A stretch of 38,984 nt of DNA. Source: Candidatus Amunia macphersoniae. GTDB taxonomy: Bacteria; Chloroflexota; Dormibacteria; Aeolococcales; Aeolococcaceae. Position 1 is the stretch's first letter. Each line of letters opens with the position of its first letter. The notes under the pieces were generated by a model. The model made no database searches and was not told the origin of the DNA. It saw only the letters and a program-made list of their open reading frames with translations. The stretch lies in NCBI GenBank assembly GCA_016464795.1, contig JAEKNN010000027.1, positions 1 to 38,984 of the forward strand. The letters run 5' to 3'. The position numbers and the translations under genes were made by a program. Of this stretch, positions 16,975 through 23,310 are shown piece by piece.

Positions 16975-17006
16975 TGGCCTTGTTACGCCTGCCATTCGTT
17001 AGACCT
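16930..17006 (-). mobile_element. Transposase C-terminus remnant (IS110-like)
   Basis: On the minus strand this stretch translates to LTNGRRNKAITAVARELAGF followed by VVWRVRW. This closely resembles the conserved tail of IS110-type transposases (NKAITAVARELAGFVW). Only about 25 codons are recognisable, no start or catalytic part remains, and the flanks hold no clear inverted repeats. It overlaps the 3' end of the channel gene on the opposite strand. The family name is from memory of the motif and is tentative. Confidence 0.45.
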
Positions 17007-17120
17007 TCGGTGGAGGTTGGAGCCCAGGCTGGTTGGAGCACTGCGCGTGTGGCTGCCCAAGCTTCCGTCGGGGCGTTGCGATACGCAGGCAAGCGATTGG
17101 TACACGCGACTAGAGTGGAC

Positions 17121-17168
17121 TGCTGAAGCCAACTGCCGAAGCCAACAGCCGAAGCCAACTGCCGAAGG
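17121..17168. repeat. 13-bp tandem repeat in the catalase leader, about 3.7 copies
   Basis: Units start at 17121, 17134, 17147 and 17160 (partial) with the consensus TGCCGAAGCCAAC; the full copies differ by single bases. The array lies just upstream of the AAGGA ribosome-binding site (17165-17169), which is formed in the last partial unit. It would be part of the katE 5' leader. Confidence 0.85.
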
Positions 17169-17174
17169 AACGAG

Positions 17175-19247
17175 ATGACCAAGAAGAAGGCGACGCCGCG
17201 TCGGGCCACGACGAAGAGCCTGCCCTCGCCGGAGGTGGCCGCGGTGTCGCCGGGCTGGGCGCAGGATGGGGACGCGCTGACCACATCTCTCGGGGTGCGG
17301 GTCAGCGACACCGACAACTCGCTGCGCGCGGGGAGCCGAGGGCCGACGCTCCTCGAGGACTTCCACCTCCGCGAGAAAATCATGCACTTCGACCACGAGC
17401 GCATCCCCGAACGCGTGGTCCATGCCCGCGGAGCGGCAGCACATGGTCGCTTCATCCTCGACACGCCGATCCCCGAACTCACCAGCGCCGCGTTTCTCAC
17501 CGCCCAGAGGGAGACGCCTGTCTTCCTGCGCTTCTCCACCGTGGCGGGCTCGCGCGGCTCCGCCGACACGGCGAGAGACGTGCGTGGCTTCGCGGTTAAG
17601 TTCTACACGGCCGAGGGCAATTTCGACCTGGTGGGCAACAACATCCCGGTGTTCTTCATCCAGGATGGCATCAAGTTTCCCGACGTCATCCACGCCGCCA
17701 AGCCACAGCCAGATCGCGAGATCCCGCAGGCGCAGACGGCTCACGACACCTTCTGGGATTTCGTTTCGCTGACGCCGGAGTCGACTCACATGCTGATGTG
17801 GGTGATGTCCGATCGCGCGATCCCACGATCCTTCCGGACCATGGAGGGGTTCGGGATCCACACCTTCCGGCTGGTCAACGAGCAGGGCAAGTCGACGCTG
17901 GTGAAGTTTCACTGGAAGCCGGCGGCCGGCGTTCACTCCCTGGTGTGGGAGGAGAGTCAGAAGCTGGGCGGCATCGACCCCGACTTCCACCGCCGCGACC
18001 TCTGGAACGCGATCGAGTCCGGTGCGTTCCCCCAGTGGGAGCTTGGCCTGCAGGTCATGCCCGACACCGAGGACCAGACCTTCCGTGGAATCGACCTGCT
18101 CGACCCCACCAAGATCGTGCCCGAGGAGCTTGCGCCGGTGACCCGCATCGGCCGAATGATCCTGGACCGCAACCCCATCAACTTCTTCGCCGAGACTGAG
18201 CAGGTGGCCTTCTGCGCGGGCTCGTTCGTTCGCGGCATCGAGCCCACCGACGACCCGCTGCTCCAGGCGCGGCTGTTCAGCTATCTGGACACTCAGCTGA
18301 CCCGCCTAGGCGGCCCGAACTTCAACCAGCTTCCGATCAACCGGCCGATTGCCCCGGTCAACGACAACCTCCGCGATGGCTTCGGCCAGCAGGCGGTGCC
18401 GCTCGGTCGGGCACCGTACGTGCCCAACTCCCTCGACGGTGGCACCCCAATTCACACCAAGGACGGGCTCGTCGGTGGGTATACGGTGCTGCCGCGTGCC
18501 GTCGACGGGCCCAAGGTGCGCGAGCGACCCTTGTCATTCGAGGACCATTACACACAGGCCGCGCTCTTCTGGCAGAGCATGTCGGCGGTGGAGCAGAAGC
18601 ACATTGTCGATGCCTTCTCCTTTGAGTTGAGCCACGTCGAGGCAGCCGAGATTCGCGCCCGGATGCTTGAGCGGCTGGGCAGCGTCGACGCCGATCTGAC
18701 CCGTCGAGTTGCTGCCAACCTCGGCCTTCCGGCGCCGGCCGGCTCGCCTCCCACCGACATCGCGCCGTCGCCTGCGCTCTCCATGCTTGCCGCGGCGTCC
18801 GGACCGATCGATGGACGGGTGATCGCAGTGATCGCCACCGACGGCGCCGACGCCAAGGGTATTGCCGCGGTCCGAGCCGCTGTGCAGGCGGCCAATGCCG
18901 TGCTGCATGTGGTGGCGCCTCACGCCGGCATGCTGACGACGTCCGGCGCGGGCGCCGTGGAGGCCACCAAGACACTGTTCGGCGCGCAATCCGTCGAGTT
19001 CGACGCTGTGGTGGTGGCCGGTGGCACCGGCGCGCGGGAGTTGTCAGCCGTGCCCGCTGTCGCGCTGTTCCTTCAGGAGGCGTACCGACATCACAAGACG
19101 GTCGGGGCGTGGGCTGACGGTCGCGCGGTCCTGGCGGCGGCAGCCATTGCCGACGGGCCTGGTGTGGTTACCGGCGAGAGCGCCAACGCAATCGCCACGC
19201 CGCTGATCACCGCGGTCGGCTGGCACCGCCACTGGAACCGCGACTGA
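17175..19247 (+). CDS. katE: Large-subunit monofunctional catalase (KatE/HPII type)
   Basis: 690 residues, the length of clade 2 catalases. The active-site His is in ERVVHARG (about H83), inside the family signature starting FDHERIPERVVHARG. The heme-ligand Tyr is in RLFSYLDTQLTRLGGPNF. After about residue 530 comes the flavodoxin/DJ-1-like C-terminal domain of HPII enzymes (GRVIAVIATDGADAKGI onward). It breaks down hydrogen peroxide to water and oxygen in the cytosol. ATG 17175 has AAGGA five bases upstream. A TAGAGT hexamer at 17111 could be its -10, giving a leader that contains the 13-bp repeats. Confidence 0.96.
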   Translation: MTKKKATPRRATTKSLPSPEVAAVSPGWAQDGDALTTSLGVRVSDTDNSLRAGSRGPTLLEDFHLREKIMHFDHERIPERVVHARGAAAHGRFILDTPIPELTSAAFLTAQRETPVFLRFSTVAGSRGSADTARDVRGFAVKFYTAEGNFDLVGNNIPVFFIQDGIKFPDVIHAAKPQPDREIPQAQTAHDTFWDFVSLTPESTHMLMWVMSDRAIPRSFRTMEGFGIHTFRLVNEQGKSTLVKFHWKPAAGVHSLVWEESQKLGGIDPDFHRRDLWNAIESGAFPQWELGLQVMPDTEDQTFRGIDLLDPTKIVPEELAPVTRIGRMILDRNPINFFAETEQVAFCAGSFVRGIEPTDDPLLQARLFSYLDTQLTRLGGPNFNQLPINRPIAPVNDNLRDGFGQQAVPLGRAPYVPNSLDGGTPIHTKDGLVGGYTVLPRAVDGPKVRERPLSFEDHYTQAALFWQSMSAVEQKHIVDAFSFELSHVEAAEIRARMLERLGSVDADLTRRVAANLGLPAPAGSPPTDIAPSPALSMLAAASGPIDGRVIAVIATDGADAKGIAAVRAAVQAANAVLHVVAPHAGMLTTSGAGAVEATKTLFGAQSVEFDAVVVAGGTGARELSAVPAVALFLQEAYRHHKTVGAWADGRAVLAAAAIADGPGVVTGESANAIATPLITAVGWHRHWNRD

Positions 19248-19432
19248 GTTGACCCGTACCGATCCCACGGCGTCCAACTGAACACCAACCGCGCGATCCC
19301 CCAGGTCGGCGATAGAAGCGTCGCACCCCCGCTCACGGACACCGACGCGGACAACTACTCACTGTGCCCCACCCCCCAGCGCGGGTCGCAGATCACGTGC
19401 CTGCGACTCGCGCGATGACGTCCCGGATAGGC

Positions 19433-20170
19433 TCAGTAGCTGACCGATTGAAGGACCACCTTCACCGTGTCCGCATCAGCGGCCGTGGGCGCATCGCTGG
19501 TGAGTTCAAGCAAGTACTGGCCGGTTTCGCTATTGAAGTTCTTGCTGTCAAACGTGGTCACCGGGTAGCAGTTGCCACTGTCTCCGACCGTGGGAGTCCT
19601 CATGGTGGTGCCGTTGCCGGGTGCGGGGATACCGCCGATGATCGCGAGGTATGGCCTCTCTGAGGACGACTTGTAGTAGACGTCCACGACGTAGGCTTGA
19701 GGAACGCCGGCAAGGGGTGTGACCGTCCTCACGAACCAATGGCTATCGGTGGTGGGATCACAGCTGCCTCCGCGTCCAGTCACCCCGGCATTCCAGGTGA
19801 GCCGGGTGCCACTGGGGCTGGTCAGCACCGCCGTCTCGCGACCGGGCCATGCCTGGGCATTGGGATCGGGCTGCTTCAGCGACCAAGTCGGCGGGTACCG
19901 AAAGTGCAGCCCCTCACTGGCTGAGGTGTACGTCTTCCAACCGTCGAACTGCGATACCGCTGCCGTCGTCGATGGCGCCGAGCTGGGCGCGCCCCCCGTC
20001 GACGTCGCGGAAGCGGAGGGGCTGGCCGCCACCGCGGACGGGGACGGTGACGTCGCCGTGGTCGACCCACATGCAGTCATGGCGCTCAGCCCCAGCATGC
20101 AGGCAATGAATCGGCTTGGTCTTTGCATCACCCTCGCCCACCGCGGTACCCGTCCAACGGATACCGACAT
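19433..20170 (-). CDS. Lipoprotein of unknown function, PsbP-like body
   Basis: 245 residues. A signal peptide with lipobox LSAMTAC puts Cys at about residue 34. A Ser/Thr/Ala-rich linker of about 35 residues follows. The globular part starts FDGWKTYTSASEGLHFRYPPTW, a start often seen in PsbP-like surface lipoproteins, and ends LTSDAPTAADADTVKVVLQSV. Two Cys (SCDPTTD, NCYPVTT) could form a disulfide. No enzyme motif is visible. ATG 20170 lies 8 bases after a TAGGGT hexamer. It is convergent with katE; the 185 bases between them show no obvious terminator hairpin. Confidence 0.75.
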   Translation of the reverse strand: MSVSVGRVPRWARVMQRPSRFIACMLGLSAMTACGSTTATSPSPSAVAASPSASATSTGGAPSSAPSTTAAVSQFDGWKTYTSASEGLHFRYPPTWSLKQPDPNAQAWPGRETAVLTSPSGTRLTWNAGVTGRGGSCDPTTDSHWFVRTVTPLAGVPQAYVVDVYYKSSSERPYLAIIGGIPAPGNGTTMRTPTVGDSGNCYPVTTFDSKNFNSETGQYLLELTSDAPTAADADTVKVVLQSVSY

Positions 20171-20178
20171 CGTAGGCT

Positions 20179-20184
20179 ACCCTA
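20179..20184 (-). promoter_or_regulatory. -10 element of the lipoprotein gene
   Basis: TAGGGT on the minus strand, eight bases before ATG 20170. Confidence 0.4.
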
Positions 20185-20412
20185 ATGGGAGCGGGAGGCG
20201 AGGCTCGAACTGGCGACCCTTCGCAACCAGATCGGTGATGACTGGCCGACTGTCGTCGGCGCCGGCCGGCGCCACCTCGATGACGCCTGGCATAGCGCAG
20301 ACATCGCGTCACTCGTGAGATGGCGTACCTGAACGGATCCTCGTGATGCAGACTCGTCCGGGTGCGGCGCCCGGGGGCTGCCTGGGCTCAGGATCCAGAG
20401 GAGGTTCGCTGC

Positions 20413-20835
20413 GTGTCACCCGGCCCGAACTGGCTCTTTCGGCATCCGCCTGCGCCGCCGGCCGAGCGAGAAGCCGCGCGTGTCCCCCCTGTTCGGTCGG
20501 CCCCGTCGCTGCTCTCCCGCATCGCTCGATTCCTCGCATTCGACATCGTCGTGCGGCTGCGTCAGTTGCTTCGCCTGGCTCTGCTGGTGGTCGAGGCGAT
20601 GGTCGCGCTCCGCATCGTCTTGAAGGTGACCGGGGCCAACGCCCAGGCCGGCTTCTCCAGCTTCGTGTACCGGGTCAGCTCGCCGTTCGTCGAGCCCTTC
20701 CACCCGGTCTTCGCCGATCAGTCGGTGAACCAGCATCCCTTTGAGGTGGGCTCACTGCTGGCCATGGTGGTCTACGCGGCCCTTGCGTACCTGGCTGTGC
20801 GAGTCGTCCGCATCATCCTGTCACCGCGCGCCTGA
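20413..20835 (+). CDS. YggT-family membrane protein
   Basis: About 140 residues. A 35-residue polar N-terminus is followed by one hydrophobic helix (LLRLALLVVEAMVALRIVLKVTGAN). Next come the YggT signature region (FSSFVYRVSSPFVEPFHPVF) and a second helix (VGSLLAMVVYAALAYLAVRVV). The family is linked to osmotic tolerance and septum-associated processes in other bacteria; its role here is unknown. GTG 20413 is chosen because AGAGGAGG (20397-20404) stands eight bases upstream. The APH-like gene follows 15 bases after its stop. Confidence 0.82.
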   Translation: MSPGPNWLFRHPPAPPAEREAARVPPVRSAPSLLSRIARFLAFDIVVRLRQLLRLALLVVEAMVALRIVLKVTGANAQAGFSSFVYRVSSPFVEPFHPVFADQSVNQHPFEVGSLLAMVVYAALAYLAVRVVRIILSPRA

Positions 20836-20850
20836 CGGATCGGGAGTCCG

Positions 20851-21810
20851 GTGGTTCCAATCCGCCAGCTGGGGCACGGCCGGTCGGCCGGCAGACCAGA
20901 CACTCCCCCCGAGAGCCACGCCACCGCCCTACGAGAGATTCTGCATGCCCACTTCGGCACAGCGCCATCGGCCGTGCATCACAACCCCCTCGGCCACCGC
21001 AGCCTCTCCTATACAGCTCAACAGGGTGACCAAACAGTCATCGTCCGGATCAACACCCAGCCGGCTAGGTTCGCCAGCACTGTCAAAAATCTCGAGGTCC
21101 TGCGCGAGCTCGGTATCCTGGTCCCGAAGGTGCTGGCCGAAGACCTCAGCTGCTCCCACCACCCGTTCGCGTACATGATCTTGCGGGCGATTCCGGGAAC
21201 CGATCTCCGATTCGCGCTGCCAACCATGTCGAATCAAGAACAGCGGCTGGTGGCGGCTCAGGTGATGGACTTCGAGAGACGTGTGTGCAAACTCCCAGAG
21301 GGCCAAGGCTACGGCTATGCCGGCGTCGGAGAGACGCCGCCGCACCGAAGCTGGCGTGAGGCGATCGCATTCGGCGCCTTTTCCCAGGGGTACGCGCCGG
21401 ACGCCGTGGACGCCGAGTTGATGGAGAGAGCCATGGAAGCCGTCGAGCATCTCGCGCCCTATCTCGACAGCATTCGACCCACCTGCTTCCTCGACGATCT
21501 CACCACCAAGAATGTGATCGTGGACCACGGCGCTCTGTGCGGCGTTGTCGACTTCGATGTCGTCTGCTACGGCGATCCACTCTTTCAGATCGGCCTTACC
21601 CAAACGGCGGTCGGCTTCGACCTGCCCGACAGCTGCATGAGCTACGTCGAGCATCTCTGCACTGCAGCCGATGTCACGCAGGACCAGCGGCGGGTGATCC
21701 ATCTGTACGCCGGGCTGTGTGGCATCGACTTCCTCAGCCGCATGGCGGTCAGCCCCGCACATGCCGCCGGCGTTGCTCGCATCAACCGCTGGCTCGACCG
21801 CGCGGTCTAG
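20851..21810 (+). CDS. APH-fold phosphotransferase-like protein
   Basis: 319 residues with the aminoglycoside-phosphotransferase/choline-kinase fold. The N-lobe Lys equivalent region is TVIVRINTQ, and the hinge is AYMILRAIPGTDLR. In the catalytic loop the usual HGDxxxxN reads LDDLTTKN (about 214-221): the base Asp and the metal-binding Asn are kept, but His and Gly are lost. The second metal Asp is in GVVDFDVVCYGDPLF. The substrate is unknown; such proteins phosphorylate sugars, amino alcohols or antibiotics. GTG 20851 has GGGAG four bases upstream. It may be co-transcribed with yggT. Confidence 0.8.
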   Translation: MVPIRQLGHGRSAGRPDTPPESHATALREILHAHFGTAPSAVHHNPLGHRSLSYTAQQGDQTVIVRINTQPARFASTVKNLEVLRELGILVPKVLAEDLSCSHHPFAYMILRAIPGTDLRFALPTMSNQEQRLVAAQVMDFERRVCKLPEGQGYGYAGVGETPPHRSWREAIAFGAFSQGYAPDAVDAELMERAMEAVEHLAPYLDSIRPTCFLDDLTTKNVIVDHGALCGVVDFDVVCYGDPLFQIGLTQTAVGFDLPDSCMSYVEHLCTAADVTQDQRRVIHLYAGLCGIDFLSRMAVSPAHAAGVARINRWLDRAV

Positions 21811-22535
21811 CGCACGAGTCGAAATGCGCCATCGACCAGCACGGGGACGGCTCTACTGGCATTCACCTGCGATGCGTACCGCACGTCCTCCAGACGGCCT
21901 GTCGAGATCAAGGCCCGACCCGAGGAGCAACTGCTGAGGAATGCCGGCGTATCGGCCGCAACTCCTCGCCAGGCTCGAGCGGCCGCCGCGCCCTCCGGAG
22001 ATGCGCGCTCACCCAGTGCATCGATGACAGCTCCTGCGCCGACGAGGTCTTCGACGGCGGGTCGAAGAGAGTCATCCGGCCACCGCTCCCCGGCAGCGAC
22101 GATGAGCACCGGCTGGGAGCGACCGCGCAGCCAGTCGGCCACCGCCCCGGCGTTGCGCAGGCACGCCGCCACCACAGTTGCGCCGGACTCCGCGGCCAGT
22201 GATGCACATGTCGACCCGTTGGGCGAGGGCAACACCACCCTCTCGCCGTCTCTCAAGTGGAGGAGGCTGAGGGGCGACAGCGACGGTGCTGTGGCACTGT
22301 CGCCATCCGCGAGCACAGCGCCGATCGATGCGGCGAAACTGCGGGCGGCGTCGTCGCGCGAGCGGTACGGATACACGACGGCGCCGCGGGAAACGGCGGC
22401 AGCCACGGCGGTGGTGAAGCGAAGCACGTCGACGATCACCACGACCGCGACGTCATGGACAAGCGCGGTCACACCGCTCGCGCCCCACTCGAAGCGCACG
22501 TCGTAGTCGTTCTGGCTTGCCCACCCGTGCGTCAA
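21807..22535 (-). CDS. comB: 2-phosphosulfolactate phosphatase (ComB family)
   Basis: About 242 residues. The family landmarks are VVVIVDVLRFTTAV near residue 30, VVLPSPNGST, and VAAGERWPDDSLRPAVEDLVGAG. ComB removes phosphate from 2-phosphosulfolactate in the coenzyme M pathway; many bacteria carry it without the rest of that pathway, and here no comA or comC is adjacent. I chose TTG 22535: GGAGG sits seven bases upstream, and the protein then starts LTHGWASQNDYDVRFEWG, in line with family length. An ATG at 22607 would add 24 residues. Its 3' end overlaps the APH-like gene by four bases. Confidence 0.85.
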   Translation of the reverse strand: MTHGWASQNDYDVRFEWGASGVTALVHDVAVVVIVDVLRFTTAVAAAVSRGAVVYPYRSRDDAARSFAASIGAVLADGDSATAPSLSPLSLLHLRDGERVVLPSPNGSTCASLAAESGATVVAACLRNAGAVADWLRGRSQPVLIVAAGERWPDDSLRPAVEDLVGAGAVIDALGERASPEGAAAARAWRGVAADTPAFLSSCSSGRALISTGRLEDVRYASQVNASRAVPVLVDGAFRLVR

Positions 22536-22536
22536 T

Positions 22537-22690
22537 TCAGCGCCTCCACGTAGGACCCGAAGCAAGAGCCAGTCCGGCTTCAATGAGAAGGTGGCGCTTG
22601 AGCTCATCGTGATGTCCGCACACGGCGATCAGCACCACGACGCCACGTCGCCGAAGCTCTGATGTCAGTGTGTCGAGGATCAGTCGACCG
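22537..22690 (-). pseudogene. Possible STAS-domain remnant upstream of comB
   Basis: Between the GNAT stop and comB the minus strand has an open frame with no plausible start, reading LILDTLTSELRRRGVVVLIA and then ELKRHLLIEAGL. The pattern ELxRRGxxxxxA...LxxAGL resembles the end of STAS domains in SulP anion transporters. The frame stops at 22537 in TGAATTG, which overlaps the comB start region. It could be a decayed gene end or chance. Confidence 0.25.
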
Positions 22691-22726
22691 GCTGCAACTG
22701 GCGAGCAGCTCTCGGTCGGCGCGGAT

Positions 22727-23197
22727 CTACAGCACACCGGCAGGATCGAGATACAGGCGAAAGCCCTCGGCTTCGGCCTCGAAGCCGCATGAGCGATAGA
22801 GGTCGTGGGCACCGTCGCCGGCGTGGCGTTTGTGGGTCAGCAGCTGCACCTTCCGGCAGGACATGCTCCGTGCATCGTCGAGCAGCCGTCCAAGCATCAT
22901 CCGGGCGACGCCGCGCCGGCGATGGGCGTCCGCCACCACCACGGCTTCGATGAACGCCGTGGGGCAGCAGTCATAGGTCAGGTTCGGCATCACCAACAGA
23001 CAACTCGTGCCAACCACCTCGCCGTCCGTCTCGGCGACGTACACGGTCAGGTCGTCCGTCGCCATCATCCGCTGCCACATGTCACGCTGGCGCCCGGAGA
23101 TGGTGTCCTGCTCGAGAGTCGGAGAATGCTCGTAGAGCCGCAGCACGGCCAGCAGGTCTTCCACGCACGCTGTCCGGACGCGGTATGAGCTATTCAT
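22727..23197 (-). CDS. GNAT-family N-acetyltransferase
   Basis: 156 residues. The GNAT order is clear: an N-terminal strand and helix (YRVRTACVEDLLAVLRLYEH), central strands (LTVYVAETDGEVVGTSCLLVMP), then the acetyl-CoA site EAVVVADAHRRRGVARMML with the RRRGVA loop, and a final DLYRSCGFEAE segment. The acceptor substrate cannot be read from sequence. It is divergent from the SOS-type mrfA gene with 113 bases between the starts, so regulation by the same operator is possible but not shown. Confidence 0.87.
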   Translation of the reverse strand: MNSSYRVRTACVEDLLAVLRLYEHSPTLEQDTISGRQRDMWQRMMATDDLTVYVAETDGEVVGTSCLLVMPNLTYDCCPTAFIEAVVVADAHRRRGVARMMLGRLLDDARSMSCRKVQLLTHKRHAGDGAHDLYRSCGFEAEAEGFRLYLDPAGVL

Positions 23198-23271
23198 GGC
23201 AGCCGCTCAGCCTGGCACGTCTGCGTCGGTCGGGTTTGGTGCAGCGACTCCCACACGCCGACTCCGTGGTG

Positions 23272-23300
23272 TTGCCACACGAACAGATGTTCGTTACACT
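23272..23300 (+). promoter_or_regulatory. mrfA promoter (-35 TTGCCA, 17-bp spacer, -10 TACACT)
   Basis: -35 TTGCCA at 23272-23277, -10 TACACT at 23295-23300, spacer exactly 17 bases. The start codon ATG 23311 is ten bases after the -10, so the transcript would have almost no leader. The spacer is nearly filled by the LexA-type palindrome. Confidence 0.75.
23279..23294. promoter_or_regulatory. LexA-type SOS operator upstream of mrfA
   Basis: ACGAACAGATGTTCGT: half-sites ACGAAC and GTTCGT around AGAT form a perfect palindrome. It matches the CGAAC-N4-GTTCG SOS box of Gram-positive and actinobacterial LexA. It abuts the -10 and would block RNA polymerase until LexA is cleaved. Confidence 0.82.
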
Positions 23301-23310
23301 GCCGGCCACC

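Noticed and set aside
20190..20275. A tRNA-like T arm (GTTCGAGCC) on the minus strand near the lipoprotein promoter
   Set aside because: The T stem has a mismatch, no anticodon stem of five pairs can be formed, and no matching 5' acceptor strand lies at the right distance.
20177..20293. A 38-codon minus-strand open frame starting MPGVIEVAPAG
   Set aside because: Composition looks codon-like, but there is no ribosome-binding site or recognisable family. It ends at the -10 of the lipoprotein gene, so it is at best a fragment.
23197..23310. SOS control of the divergent GNAT gene by the mrfA operator
   Set aside because: The operator is more than 80 bases from the GNAT start and no minus-strand -10 lies beside it.
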